DNA from: Bacillus vallismortis
GTDB taxonomy: Bacteria; Bacillota; Bacilli; Bacillales; Bacillaceae
DNA length: 64,000 nt
Direction: 5' to 3'
Assembly (NCBI RefSeq): GCF_040784915.1
Contig: NZ_CP160797.1
Location: 3,276,137-3,340,136, forward strand
In this document: piece after piece, positions 18,001-25,757 of the stretch
How the letters are laid out: every line of letters begins with the position of its first letter
How positions within the stretch are numbered: the first letter of the stretch is position 1
Made by a program: the position numbers and the translations under genes
Notes under the pieces: model-generated
What the model saw: only the letters and a program-made list of their open reading frames with translations
What the model was told of the DNA's origin: nothing
Databases searched by the model: none

Positions 18001-19555
18001 AATGCGGTTTGAACTGCAATTTTTCTTTGTCATCTTCGAGATCGCGCTCTCTGATCAATTCATAAAGTGAAGACAGGAGCTGATCTCGGGTTTGCTCATT
18101 ATAAATAAATCCTTTCGCATAAATATGGGGCATTTGAAATTGCGGCAGCCACTTCATCCACTCCCAGTCTTTATACTCTTCTTCATGAAAAATAAATACG
18201 AAACGCAAATCGTGATAGCTGTTGAAGAACGACAATTGTCCGATCAGCTGGTGAATCTCATTTTTCACAATTTGTGCTTTACCGACAAGCCCCATCGGAC
18301 CTTCCGCCAAATCGACCGTAACCGGCGCATTGCGAATATCCTTATAGATACGCTGCATGTGCTGCGATTTCTCCATGAGGTCGTCGATATCACGATTGGC
18401 CAAGTCTCCGCCGCTCATATTGATTTCATAGCTTGAAGGGACTGTTCCCGTCCCAATCCGCAGCTGGAGATAATCCTTGCTTTCAAGTGATTTTTCCCAG
18501 ATCCGGTCACTGATTTCACTTGTTAAGTATTTCATTTGTTCAAACGAAGGGAAATGAAACTCAAGAACCTGCTTTTGCTTTTCAGAAAGCGCCTGAAGTT
18601 CTTTCCGCTTGTTGTCTAAGTAAAGCTTATACACACGTTCCCGTTTTTCCTCGCGTTTTTTCCGTTGGTTTTTATCGCGGAAATATTGCACCGTCGAGGT
18701 AATGAGGGTCATCATAAACATCGCCAGAGAAACGAGGATGAATATGCCGCGCGGCTGGATGATGGCGACAACGCCCATCACGATCAGCATCACAAGCGGC
18801 GGCAGGATGACAAGCCACAGACCTCTGTTGGTTTGATCGCTCTCTTGAGAGGGAAAACTGAAGGACACGCGGTCATCCGGCAGGTCGTACACCATTCGCG
18901 GCGTTCTTCTGTACTGCGGATATTTTTTCTGCATCTCTGTGCTCGGTTTGACCGTTTCTGTTAATGCTGTTTCAAACGGTGCAAAATGAACAACTTCTAA
19001 AAGGTCTTGTTCCGTCACTCTCATTTGCGTAAAGTTCCAGAAGATTTCATCTCCCGGCTGGAGCGGTGTATTGGCGTTAATCTTCTCTCCGTTCAAGAAG
19101 ACCGTCCCGCTATCAGGTTGAACCGACCAGCTTTGACCGACACGAAGCAACGAAAACGTGCTTTGTTCTGCAAAAGCAAAATCTTGCGGATTCAGATAAA
19201 TATCTGCATTCGGGTTTTCTAAAGAACATATGATTTCATCCCGATTCCCCGTAAAATAAACGGTTTTCTCCGGCTCATTGCCCGTCAAGATCAAGCGTAT
19301 ATCCTGCTGATCCGTTTGAAGAGAAAATGATGTATCCGGCTCAATCACGCCGAGACCATCATTTCCCAGAAAAACTTCGTATTGGCCTTCAGATTCCTTT
19401 CTTTGAAGAGAAATCACTCCGCTTTCAAACGGAATGGTGCCGATCGTAATGGAATCCTTCACATCAGGCCCAATGGTCGCCGGATGGGACGACGGGAGGT
19501 CAGACAGTTTCAGTTTTTGAACGTTATTTTGGTAAAAAACCCATAATAGACTCAA
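15068..19555 (-). CDS. yukBA: YukBA, EssC-type FtsK/SpoIIIE ATPase of T7SSb
   Basis: This 1495-residue motor ATPase drives type VIIb secretion (EssC homologue). The N-terminal about 200 residues resemble the paired FHA domains of EssC. Two membrane helices follow at about 243-290. Three FtsK-type ATPase domains come next, with P-loops GTTGSGKSE (about 683), GSSGYGKS (about 1013) and GQTQRGKTN (about 1295). LLIDYKGGGM marks the first domain. The full-length frame is intact. The start is TTG at 19555 with AGGGGG about 9 bases upstream, 60 bases after yukC. The C-terminal domains select substrates in related systems. Confidence 0.95.
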   Translation of the reverse strand: MSLLWVFYQNNVQKLKLSDLPSSHPATIGPDVKDSITIGTIPFESGVISLQRKESEGQYEVFLGNDGLGVIEPDTSFSLQTDQQDIRLILTGNEPEKTVYFTGNRDEIICSLENPNADIYLNPQDFAFAEQSTFSLLRVGQSWSVQPDSGTVFLNGEKINANTPLQPGDEIFWNFTQMRVTEQDLLEVVHFAPFETALTETVKPSTEMQKKYPQYRRTPRMVYDLPDDRVSFSFPSQESDQTNRGLWLVILPPLVMLIVMGVVAIIQPRGIFILVSLAMFMMTLITSTVQYFRDKNQRKKREEKRERVYKLYLDNKRKELQALSEKQKQVLEFHFPSFEQMKYLTSEISDRIWEKSLESKDYLQLRIGTGTVPSSYEINMSGGDLANRDIDDLMEKSQHMQRIYKDIRNAPVTVDLAEGPMGLVGKAQIVKNEIHQLIGQLSFFNSYHDLRFVFIFHEEEYKDWEWMKWLPQFQMPHIYAKGFIYNEQTRDQLLSSLYELIRERDLEDDKEKLQFKPHFVFVITNQQLISEHVILEYLEGQHEHLGISTIVAAETKESLSENITTLVRYINEHEGDILIQKKKAVRIPFRLDHHQRGDNERFSRTLRTLNHQVGITNSIPETVSFLELFHAKEVKEVGIQQKWQTSESAKSLSVPIGYKGKDDIVYLNLHEKAHGPHGLLAGTTGSGKSEFLQTYILSLAVHFHPHEAAFLLIDYKGGGMAQPFRNIPHLLGTITNIEGSKNFSMRALASIKSELKKRQRLFDQYQVNHINDYTKLYKQGKAEVAMPHLFLISDEFAELKSEEPDFIRELVSAARIGRSLGVHLILATQKPGGIIDDQIWSNSRFKVALKVQDATDSKEILKNSDAANITVTGRGYLQVGNNEVYELFQSAWSGAPYLEEVYGTEDEIAIVTDTGLIPLSEVDTEDIAKKDVQTEIEAIVDEIERIQDEMGIEKLSSPWLPPLAERIPRTLFPSDEKDHFHFAYVDEPDLQRQAPIAYKMMEDGNIGIFGSSGYGKSIAAATFLMSFADVYTPEELHVYIFDFGNGTLLPLAKLPHTADYFLMDQSRKIEKFMIRIKEEIDRRKRLFREKEISHIKMYNALSEEELPFIFITIDNFDIVKDEMHELEAEFVQLSRDGQSLGIYFMMTATRVNAVRQSLLNNLKTKVVHYLMDQSEGYSIYGRPKFNLEPIPGRVIIQKEELYFAQMFLPVEADDDIGMFNGLKADVQNLQDRFASLEQPAPIPMLPESLSTKEFSLRFKLERKPLSVPIGLHEETVSPVYFDLGKHKHCMILGQTQRGKTNVLKVMLEHLIDDETEMIGLFDSIDRGLSHYAKESDVSYLETKEDIEQWIETAEGIFKTREAMYVEAVRQGDAQNLQFSQVVLMIDGITRFQQTIDTRIQDRLANFMKSYAHLGFSFIPGGNHSEFSKGYDSLTTEMKQIRHAILLMKKSEQNVIPLPYQRQEPEIQPGFGYVVENGKEQKVQIPLCSAERESAR

Positions 19556-19615
19556 ATGGCGAACCCCCTAACGGCCAAACGGCAGCATCCGATGACCCGC
19601 GCTTCATGTCTCACG

Positions 19616-20950
19616 TTATTTGTCATCTTTTTTCTCATCTTTCTTTTCTGTTTCTTTTTCTTTCTTCGCTTGTTCTTCTTTTGTCGCTTTTTCTTCTGCC
19701 GCTTTCTCTTCAGCTTGTTGTTTTTCTTTGTCTGTTTGTGTTTGTTGTTCGGTTGTACCAGTTGTTGAAGACTCAGTGTTCGATTCTTTTTTCTGTTCAG
19801 CGTTAGCTTTATTCACTTTATCAAGTTCGCTGTCTACAGAATCAAGTTCTTTTTGAGTTGCTTCATCATTACTATCCTCAGCTAAGAGCTGCTGTTTATA
19901 TTTATAAAGGCCAAGCCAAATGTATGGGTTATACTCGAGCTTATGTCCAATACTGATCGCTTCTTTATAATCCCCTCTGCCAATATCAATCCAATAAATG
20001 AAATGCTGCGGTTCAGATTGCAATGTCACCAGCTTCTCAATATTATCTCGTTGATAATCTAAAAGCTGTTTTTCAATTTCTACATAGGAATAAGCAAGCT
20101 GATACTGCACCGATTCCGGCAGGCTTTCCGCATCGTACTTCGACAGCGTGCTGATCACCTCACTGTACTGCTTGTTTAAGAAATCACGGTTGCTGTCCAC
20201 TATCGCCTGGTGCTTTGGCTGCGCGAAAAATAAGGCGTACATCGAATAAATAAGAGCCGGTACCAGCAAAACAATGAGTCCCAGGCCGATGTATCGCTGG
20301 ATGTTCCACTTCTTTCTCGGGATATGTATGTATGTTTTCGCTTTGGCTTCGAGCTCATCGATATGGGTTTGAATCAGCTCGAGCAGGTCATCATAGGACG
20401 CCGCATCCAATATCGCCTTAGCCTCTGCGGAGAACGTCAGCGTTTCATTGAATTTCAGGTATTCTTCAAATGCAAAAGCGCCGTCAACTGCCAAAGCCGC
20501 TGCCGCTTTCAGCTCCCGCCACACTCTTTCCTCATCATGCTCGTAAGGAGGAATGCTTTCTTTTACTCCATAATGGAGAAAATAAGGCGTCAGCCCTTTA
20601 TCGAATACAATGTTTTCAGGAGCGACAATCACATTCAGCCTCGACAGATTGTGCTGCTGTATAGCTTGGACAAGCTGATAGGCAAACTGCCATTTGCTTT
20701 TTTTATCTTTAGCTTTCATGAAGCGGAATGCTTTATAGGAGGGAGGAGGTTGGATTGTGATGATTACTTCATCATCCGTCACAGCAATCTCTTTATGAAA
20801 AAATGGATTTACATCTTTGATCACATTGGCTTCGAGACCGTCCAGAAGCTTTATTGTTTCCCGCTGAAAGGTAAATGTATAGCCGGCATCTGTTTTCTCG
20901 GCAACAGCTTCTAATTGGTTTTCTAAATATGATTTTTGTTTACCTGACAT
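19616..20950 (-). CDS. yukC: YukC, EssB-type pseudokinase membrane protein of T7SSb
   Basis: A 444-residue bitopic membrane protein (EssB homologue) that scaffolds the type VIIb machine. Residues 1 to about 215 form the cytoplasmic pseudokinase-like domain. A transmembrane helix lies at about 220-242 (YIGLGLIVLLVPALIYSMYALFF). The extracytoplasmic part to about 380 is helical. The C-terminal tail from about residue 385 is a low-complexity run of E, K, T, A and Q. ATG at 20950 has AAAGGATCTGG upstream. It lies between yukD and yukBA, the canonical order. Confidence 0.95.
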   Translation of the reverse strand: MSGKQKSYLENQLEAVAEKTDAGYTFTFQRETIKLLDGLEANVIKDVNPFFHKEIAVTDDEVIITIQPPPSYKAFRFMKAKDKKSKWQFAYQLVQAIQQHNLSRLNVIVAPENIVFDKGLTPYFLHYGVKESIPPYEHDEERVWRELKAAAALAVDGAFAFEEYLKFNETLTFSAEAKAILDAASYDDLLELIQTHIDELEAKAKTYIHIPRKKWNIQRYIGLGLIVLLVPALIYSMYALFFAQPKHQAIVDSNRDFLNKQYSEVISTLSKYDAESLPESVQYQLAYSYVEIEKQLLDYQRDNIEKLVTLQSEPQHFIYWIDIGRGDYKEAISIGHKLEYNPYIWLGLYKYKQQLLAEDSNDEATQKELDSVDSELDKVNKANAEQKKESNTESSTTGTTEQQTQTDKEKQQAEEKAAEEKATKEEQAKKEKETEKKDEKKDDK

Positions 20951-20964
20951 TCAACCAGATCCTT

Positions 20965-21204
20965 TCATAATATTTCAAGCCGGTCTCCGTTTGTAATGCC
21001 GCAATCAGACAGCTTGCATTCTCCGGAAAACACCGTATCCTTATTAACCACTCTGATCCAGTGCCCTTCGCGCGGAGGTATAGCTACGCTTTGAGCCTGC
21101 CAAGCAATATCAATTACTTTTTTCACCGGGTGGTAATCTGACAATCTGAGATCAAAGACACTGCCGTTATAATGTTTCAAATCTATTGTAATATCAATAT
21201 ACAT
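20965..21204 (-). CDS. yukD: YukD, ubiquitin-like T7SSb component
   Basis: A 79-residue ubiquitin-fold protein (EsaB homologue) needed for type VIIb secretion. The sequence MYIDITIDLKHYNG, then FDLRLSDYHPVKKVIDIAW, shows the beta-grasp pattern. The ubiquitin diglycine tail is absent, as in the family. I chose the ATG at 21204, which has AAGGGTGATCC 7 bases upstream; longer in-frame extensions would overlap yukE and are not conserved. A hairpin lies just upstream, between yukE and yukD. Confidence 0.94.
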   Translation of the reverse strand: MYIDITIDLKHYNGSVFDLRLSDYHPVKKVIDIAWQAQSVAIPPREGHWIRVVNKDTVFSGECKLSDCGITNGDRLEIL

Positions 21205-21228
21205 TTTAGGATCACCCTTACATAGAAA

Positions 21229-21258
21229 GAGCGCCGTCTTCTGGTGAATCAGGCGCTC
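21229..21258 (-). terminator. Hairpin between yukE and yukD, possible partial terminator
   Basis: GAGCGCC pairs with GGCGCTC around a 16-base loop, followed on the minus strand by a weak T-rich stretch. It sits immediately after yukE inside the operon. It may reduce read-through, so that the secreted substrate YukE is made in excess over the machine, or protect the yukE mRNA 3' end. This is inference. Confidence 0.5.
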
Positions 21259-21274
21259 CTTCCCTTTCATACTG

Positions 21275-21568
21275 TTATCCGCGGATTTGATTTGCGATGT
21301 CTTGGTCAGTAGACTCAAGTGTATTTGCTGTTTGATCAAGCTGCTGATTCACATCTTGAAGCAAATCTGACATTTTGATAAATGAAGGTTTGAGCTGCTC
21401 GTATTGATCTGCGAACGCTTCGCTTGAAGCACCTTCCCACATGCTTTTCAAATCAGAGATCATACGGTTTAAACGATCAACCTGATTTAATACTTCTTGG
21501 CTTTCGACGCCGTATTGCTTCGCCATCGCTCTTAGCTCTTCGGGTGTGACACGAATTAATCCTGCCAT
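21275..21568 (-). CDS. yukE: YukE, WXG100 secreted substrate
   Basis: A 97-residue WXG100 protein (EsxA homologue), the principal secreted substrate of the T7SSb. It forms a helical hairpin with the W-x-G motif at residues 44-46 (KSMWEGASSE). The C-terminal helix carries Y/F and D/E positions typical of export signals. ATG at 21568 is preceded by AGGAGG at 13 bases and GAGG at 3 bases. It is the first gene of the yukEDCBA-yueBC operon and has a good promoter upstream. Confidence 0.97.
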   Translation of the reverse strand: MAGLIRVTPEELRAMAKQYGVESQEVLNQVDRLNRMISDLKSMWEGASSEAFADQYEQLKPSFIKMSDLLQDVNQQLDQTANTLESTDQDIANQIRG

Positions 21569-21635
21569 ATTCCTCATTACCTCCTGTGCCATCAGCCTAA
21601 ATATGGGCTAATTCACTTATTTTTAGAACGTCATT

Positions 21636-21665
21636 ATTATAAAAACAGTTTTTCGGCACAGTCAA
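21636..21665 (-). promoter_or_regulatory. Promoter of the yukE operon
   Basis: TTGACT (21665-21660) and TATAAT (21641-21636) on the minus strand are separated by 18 bases, about 70 bases upstream of yukE. This is a near-consensus SigA promoter for the type VII secretion operon. Confidence 0.65.
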
Positions 21666-21822
21666 ACAAATATGTTTTAATTTTACAAAATGAGTCCAAT
21701 GGTTTATCCCGGATCACTTAAAAATGACATATATTGTTAAACAAGTAGGTTCATTTTCTTAATCTTCTCTTCATTCTTCGAATAATCCAAAAGACCCAAA
21801 TGATTCTCCAACTCCCAAAAAA

Positions 21823-21867
21823 AACCTTTCAGAAAATTTGATGCTACAGCACCATTTCTGAAAGGTT
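21823..21867. terminator. Strong terminator between yukE and the small unit to its right
   Basis: AACCTTTCAGAAA and TTTCTGAAAGGTT form a perfect 13-bp stem around a 19-base loop. Minus-strand transcripts would end in an eight-T tract. A shorter T run follows on the plus strand. No known gene reads into it from the right, which suggests a transcription unit at about 21870-22050. Confidence 0.75.
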
Positions 21868-21882
21868 GAGTTTTTTCTTTCC

Positions 21883-22041
21883 TTAATCCTCGCCTCCGAT
21901 GACCTTCTTAAAAGAATAAACTTTCACATCATATAAGGCGCAAAACTGCAGGCGATTACTCTGCCAATCATATATAAGACGTTTCTCTAGTATGCCGTTT
22001 ACTTTATTGTTTGGCTTCCGCTCTTTGTTGTTGATTTTCAC
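21883..22041 (-). ncRNA. Candidate small RNA or 52-residue leaderless peptide gene between yukE and adeR
   Basis: A near-perfect minus-strand promoter, TTGACA-17-TATTAT (22084-22056), lies just to the right and a strong terminator (21823-21867) just to the left. The transcript would run from about 22049 to about 21815, some 235 nt. Within it, GTG at 22041 opens a 52-codon frame (MKINNKERKP to KKVIGGED) with protein-like composition, but it has no ribosome site and a 5' leader of only about 8 bases. It could be a regulatory RNA, a leaderless small protein or a decayed gene. I recognise no family. Confidence 0.45.
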
Positions 22042-22055
22042 AAACAACAACAATC

Positions 22056-22084
22056 ATAATAAAAGGTAGATAATGAGATGTCAA
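22056..22084 (-). promoter_or_regulatory. Promoter of the small unit between yukE and adeR
   Basis: TTGACA (22084-22079) and TATTAT (22061-22056) on the minus strand have the optimal 17-base spacing. It points away from adeR, and the unit ends at the hairpin at 21823-21867. Confidence 0.6.
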
Positions 22085-22116
22085 AGAGAAATCAAGCATG
22101 AAAAGTAGGGAGATTT

Positions 22117-23346
22117 GTGACCATGCCGAATGATCCGTTTAAATACAGTTTTGACAGACTTGAAGATGTGGCTGATCATATCAGCGACGTGCTGCGGTGC
22201 CCGATCACCATAGAGGATGTTAACCACAAGCTTCTTGCCTACAGCACACACAGCGACTGCACAGACCCTGCCCGGACGTCTACTATCATTGGCAGAAGAG
22301 TACCTGAGAAGGTCATTAATAAGTTGTGGAAAGACGGGACGATTCCAGCTCTCTTAAAAACGGACCAGCCGATCAGAGTAAAGCAAATAGATGATGTCGG
22401 GCTAAGCAATCGTGTTGCCATTTCGATTTGGAAAAACAGCCAAGTGCTTGGCTTCATATGGGCGCTTGAGAGCCAAAAAACATTGTCTGACGATGATCTG
22501 ATGACGTTGCAAATGGCGGCAAAAGCAGTGAGAAACAAGCTTCTCAAGCTCCAAATCAGAAAAACGAAAAATGAAGAACGAAGCCAAGAGTTTTTCTGGA
22601 AAATGCTGACCGGACACATTCATCAGGAACATGACATGGCGGATGGATTTCACAAGCTTGGAATGGTTGCCCCTTCTGAGTTTTCCGTGATGATCATCCG
22701 GATAAACAGCGAACTGACGGAAAAAATCGAACAGCAGCTGCAATATTTGCAGGAAACGACCCAGCAGGTTCACGTGCTGCTGACGACCGTAGATTCCAAT
22801 GAACTCATTATTTTAACCGCTCCCAAAACAGAACACCCTTTTCAAGATTTAAAACAGTTTGCTTTGAGTACACAAAAACAGCTGAAGGAACGTTATAAAA
22901 TAGAAGGCACTTCTATCGCTTTTGGCGGAATATACAACTCTATTTCATTTGTCTCCCGCTCGTATCAGGAAGCATTGTCCGTTCTAAAAGCGAAGGAACG
23001 GTTCGCAGAAGAGACCCAACATTTTTTCAGCTTTTCTGAGCTAGGCATTTATCAATACTTGGATGTCTTAGATGAGAAACGGAAGCAGACGGGATATTTT
23101 AATTATTCGCTATCCAAACTGGAACAGTATGACCGGAATCACCAGTCAAATATGGTAGAAACGCTAGAACGTTTTATTGAAGCTGACAGCAACGTGAATA
23201 CCGCTGCCAAGGTGTTAAATATACATGTTAATACATTGAATTACCGCCTCAAGCGTATCAGCCAGATCGCTGAAATCGATTTGAAAAATGTAAATCAAAA
23301 ATTCACCATCTATTTAGATATTAAGCTTCGGCACATGGATTTGTGA
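22117..23346 (+). CDS. adeR: AdeR, PucR-type activator of alanine dehydrogenase
   Basis: A 409-residue PucR-family transcription activator (YukF). The N-terminal half is a ligand-sensing region ([16 protein letters not shown]). The middle is GGDEF-like, as in CdaR/PucR proteins. The C-terminal helix-turn-helix reads [26 protein letters not shown]. AdeR is known to activate ald in response to alanine, and ald follows directly. The start is GTG at 22117 or ATG at 22123; AGGGAG precedes both. The stop codon lies inside a 32-bp perfect palindrome. Confidence 0.92.
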   Translation: MTMPNDPFKYSFDRLEDVADHISDVLRCPITIEDVNHKLLAYSTHSDCTDPARTSTIIGRRVPEKVINKLWKDGTIPALLKTDQPIRVKQIDDVGLSNRVAISIWKNSQVLGFIWALESQKTLSDDDLMTLQMAAKAVRNKLLKLQIRKTKNEERSQEFFWKMLTGHIHQEHDMADGFHKLGMVAPSEFSVMIIRINSELTEKIEQQLQYLQETTQQVHVLLTTVDSNELIILTAPKTEHPFQDLKQFALSTQKQLKERYKIEGTSIAFGGIYNSISFVSRSYQEALSVLKAKERFAEETQHFFSFSELGIYQYLDVLDEKRKQTGYFNYSLSKLEQYDRNHQSNMVETLERFIEADSNVNTAAKVLNIHVNTLNYRLKRISQIAEIDLKNVNQKFTIYLDIKLRHMDL

Positions 23347-23371
23347 AATTTCACAAATCCATGTTTTTTTA
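23333..23371. terminator. 32-bp perfect palindrome over the adeR stop codon, probable terminator
   Basis: Bases 23333-23364 form a perfect palindrome with centre GAAATTTC, followed on the plus strand by a seven-T run. It should act as the adeR terminator. It includes TTGTGAAATTTCACAA, which resembles a regulator operator. It sits about 85 bases upstream of ald. Confidence 0.7.
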
Positions 23372-23447
23372 TTTTCTTATTCAAACAAAGAATTTTCTAA
23401 AGAATCATTCTACACTAAAAACATCACGTATACAGGAGGAGACAGAT

Positions 23448-24584
23448 ATGATCATAGGGGTTCCTAAAGAGATAAAAAACAATGAAAACCGTGTCGCACT
23501 AACACCTGGAGGCGTTTCCCAGCTTATTTCAAACGGCCACCGGGTGCTGGTTGAAACAGGCGCGGGCCTTGGAAGCGGATTTGAAAATGAAGCCTATGAA
23601 TCAGCAGGAGCGGAAATCATTGCCGAGCCGAAACAGGTGTGGGACGCCGAAATGGTCATGAAGGTAAAAGAACCGCTGCCGGAAGAATATGTCTACTTCC
23701 GCAAAGGACTTGTACTGTTTACGTACCTTCATTTAGCCGCCGAGCCTAAGCTTGCGCAAGCCTTGAAAGATAAAGGCGTTACGGCGATCGCATATGAAAC
23801 AGTTAGTGACGGCCGGACATTGCCGCTTCTGACGCCAATGTCAGAGGTCGCAGGCAGAATGGCAGCGCAAATCGGAGCTCAATTCTTAGAGAAACCTAAG
23901 GGCGGAAAAGGCATTTTGCTTGCAGGAGTGCCAGGCGTTTCCCGCGGAAAAGTAACGATTATCGGAGGAGGCGCTGTCGGCACAAACGCGGCGAAAATGG
24001 CTGTCGGCCTTGGTGCAGACGTGACCATCATCGACTTAAACGCAGACCGCCTGCGCCAGCTTGATGACATTTTCGGCCATCAGATTAAAACGTTAATGTC
24101 TAACCCGGTCAATATTGCAGATGCTGTGGCAGAAGCGGATCTTCTCATTTGCGCGGTCTTAATTCCGGGGGCTAAAGCTCCGACTCTTGTCACCGAGGAA
24201 ATGGTAAAACAAATGAAACCTGGTTCAGTGATTGTCGATGTTGCGATCGACCAAGGCGGCATCGTCGAAACTGTCGACCATATTACCACGCATGATCAGC
24301 CGACATATGAAAAACACGGCGTTGTCCACTACGCTGTGGCGAACATGCCGGGCGCTGTCCCTCGCACATCAACAATCGCGCTGACGAACGTTACTGTTCC
24401 ATACGCGCTGCAAATCGCGAACAAAGGAGCAGCAAAAGCGCTCGCAGACAATGCGGCACTGAGAGCTGGTTTAAACACAGCAAACGGACACGTGACCTAC
24501 GAGGCTGTGGCAAAGGATTTAGGATACGAGTATGTGCCTGCCGAGAAAGCTTTACAGGATGAGTCATCTGTAGCGGGTGCTTAA
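23448..24584 (+). CDS. ald: Alanine dehydrogenase
   Basis: Ald converts L-alanine, NAD+ and water to pyruvate, ammonia and NADH. It lets the cell use alanine as carbon or nitrogen source and supports sporulation. The 378-residue protein starts [20 protein letters not shown]. It has the substrate Lys in MVMKVKEPL and the His in YLHLAAEP, and the NAD-binding motif [15 protein letters not shown]. The ATG at 23448 has a perfect ACAGGAGGAGA ribosome site. Upstream in-frame codons overlap adeR and lack conservation. Length is normal for the family (about 370-378). Confidence 0.97.
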   Translation: MIIGVPKEIKNNENRVALTPGGVSQLISNGHRVLVETGAGLGSGFENEAYESAGAEIIAEPKQVWDAEMVMKVKEPLPEEYVYFRKGLVLFTYLHLAAEPKLAQALKDKGVTAIAYETVSDGRTLPLLTPMSEVAGRMAAQIGAQFLEKPKGGKGILLAGVPGVSRGKVTIIGGGAVGTNAAKMAVGLGADVTIIDLNADRLRQLDDIFGHQIKTLMSNPVNIADAVAEADLLICAVLIPGAKAPTLVTEEMVKQMKPGSVIVDVAIDQGGIVETVDHITTHDQPTYEKHGVVHYAVANMPGAVPRTSTIALTNVTVPYALQIANKGAAKALADNAALRAGLNTANGHVTYEAVAKDLGYEYVPAEKALQDESSVAGA

Positions 24585-24593
24585 TTCACATTA

Positions 24594-24626
24594 AGCTTGC
24601 AGAAAGATTTTCTGCAGGCTTTTTTT
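24594..24626 (+). terminator. Terminator of ald
   Basis: GCTTGCAGAAA pairs with TTTTCTGCAGGC around a 2-4 base loop, followed by TTTTTTT. Confidence 0.85.
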
Positions 24627-24696
24627 ATTTTTAAAAGGAAAAGAGGAACCATTTCACGAACTAAAACGATGAACTTGATCATAAAGGAGGATTCAT

Positions 24697-25374
24697 ATGG
24701 CTGTTCAACAATATGGCGTTTTAAAAGGCATTGTCTTAGACATGAAGCGGGAAACAGATGATGACAGTCCCCATTTCCAAGTCAAAGTGCTCGGTGAAGA
24801 GAATACGTATTACAGGTGCGCCATCAATGTGATGTCCAGCTCTGAGGAATCTGAAGTATTGTATATGGCTGACGATCAGTTTGATTCAAGCTCGATCACC
24901 ATCCTTCCGAACATGCCGTATGGATATACAAAGATCAATGAGGCAAACCGTGAAGTGGCGCTCGATTATGTGCGGGGCAATTTGTTTGATCCGCGGGGAA
25001 TGAAACCTTTGCCTCATGAAATCACAGGGCCTGATAATGATTTAAATGATTTTATTGAAACGTATATGAAAAAAGCGCAAGAAGAGAAAGCGCCGGTTTA
25101 TATATTCGGTTCAAAATTTGGGCCGGAGCAGGCTGCGGATAAAATATTCGGCTTTACTCCGACCAACGGCATGCACAATATCCATATGAATCAAGGGAAT
25201 GCAATGGATAGCCGCTGGAAAAAAGACAACGGCGCTTGGCATGACGGAGGCATTCTGATACAATTTGCCGATCAATGGGCCGCTGTGTTTTTAGCATTTT
25301 TATCCCAATCTTGGTGTACGGATGAAAACGGAAACCCGGTCAAAGATTGTGATCATACCGAAACGTCTGCGTAA
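24697..25374 (+). CDS. yukJ: YukJ, DUF2278 family protein
   Basis: A 225-residue soluble protein of the DUF2278 family, function unknown. Visible stretches are QYGVLKGIVLDMKRETDDDSPHFQ at the N-terminus, VALDYVRGNLFD, FGSKFGPEQ, FTPTNGMHNIHMNQGN (a His-rich motif), and WHDGGILIQFADQWAAVFLAFLSQ. The mix of Asp, His and Asn could bind a metal, which is speculation. The ATG has AAAGGAGG 7 bases upstream. It is convergent with the mbtH-dhb operon end. Confidence 0.85.
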   Translation: MAVQQYGVLKGIVLDMKRETDDDSPHFQVKVLGEENTYYRCAINVMSSSEESEVLYMADDQFDSSSITILPNMPYGYTKINEANREVALDYVRGNLFDPRGMKPLPHEITGPDNDLNDFIETYMKKAQEEKAPVYIFGSKFGPEQAADKIFGFTPTNGMHNIHMNQGNAMDSRWKKDNGAWHDGGILIQFADQWAAVFLAFLSQSWCTDENGNPVKDCDHTETSA

Positions 25375-25379
25375 GATAG

Positions 25380-25408
25380 AAAAAGAGACTGCAGCGGCAG
25401 TCTCTTTC
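25380..25408 (+). terminator. Terminator of yukJ (left copy)
   Basis: AAAGAGACTGC pairs with GGCAGTCTCTTT around a short loop. A near-copy of this hairpin recurs at 25496-25527, on the other side of an intergenic repeat. Confidence 0.8.
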
Positions 25409-25414
25409 AGATTG

Positions 25415-25491
25415 CAGACAAAGTCCTAAAACGGTTTTTGTTTTAGGATTTTGTCATCTTTTCAGCGTGATTGAAAACCCTTGAAGTCTAG
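25415..25491 (+). repeat. Dispersed intergenic repeat, copy A (short form)
   Basis: This 77-bp stretch matches 57177-57248. The 38 bases from 25454 are the same there except for one position. The first half is a hairpin of TCCTAAAAC (25424-25432) and GTTTTAGGA (25440-25448). The other copy keeps the same fold with compensatory base changes. It lies between two near-identical terminators. I suspect the roughly 190-bp intergenic repeat family known from the B. subtilis genome, but cannot confirm it. Confidence 0.75.
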
Positions 25492-25495
25492 AAGC

Positions 25496-25527
25496 AAAAG
25501 AGACTGCGGCAAGCAGTCTCTTTTTTA
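25496..25527. terminator. Second terminator hairpin between yukJ and mbtH
   Basis: AAAAGAGACTGC pairs with GCAGTCTCTTTT around a short loop, with a T run on the plus strand and a weaker one on the minus strand. It can end both yukJ read-through and the leftward dhb transcript. Confidence 0.75.
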
Positions 25528-25532
25528 TACTA

Positions 25533-25742
25533 TTACACATTTCCAACAGGCTTTAAGCTGTTTGGCCTCATATCACTCCAATGCGATTGGATATAGTCCA
25601 GACAAGCTTCACGCCCTTTTTGCTCATGAACGACTGTCCAGCCGCTCGGCACATCTATAAATCCGGGCCATAGGGAATATTGGCCCTCTTCATTGATCAG
25701 CACCAAATATGTGCCATCCGTATTTTCAAAAGGATTTGCCAT
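25533..25742 (-). CDS. mbtH: MbtH-like protein of the bacillibactin NRPS
   Basis: A 69-residue MbtH-family protein that binds and activates NRPS adenylation domains, here those of DhbF. It shows the family motifs [21 protein letters not shown] and [11 protein letters not shown]. The ATG has AAGGGGGG about 8 bases upstream, starting 15 bases after the dhbF stop, so it is the last gene of the dhb operon. The 168 orthologue is listed as mbtH or ybdZ-like. Confidence 0.94.
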   Translation of the reverse strand: MANPFENTDGTYLVLINEEGQYSLWPGFIDVPSGWTVVHEQKGREACLDYIQSHWSDMRPNSLKPVGNV

Positions 25743-25757
25743 CTCTTTCTTCCCCCC

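Noticed and set aside
23341-23356. TTGTGAAATTTCACAA as a definite Rex operator
   Set aside because: Rex sites as I know them have 4 central bases between TTGTGAA and TTCACAA; here there are 2. Kept only as a question under the palindrome finding.
23343-23447. N-terminal extension of ald
   Set aside because: It overlaps the adeR end and its terminator, and Ald starts at [10 protein letters not shown] with a strong ribosome site.
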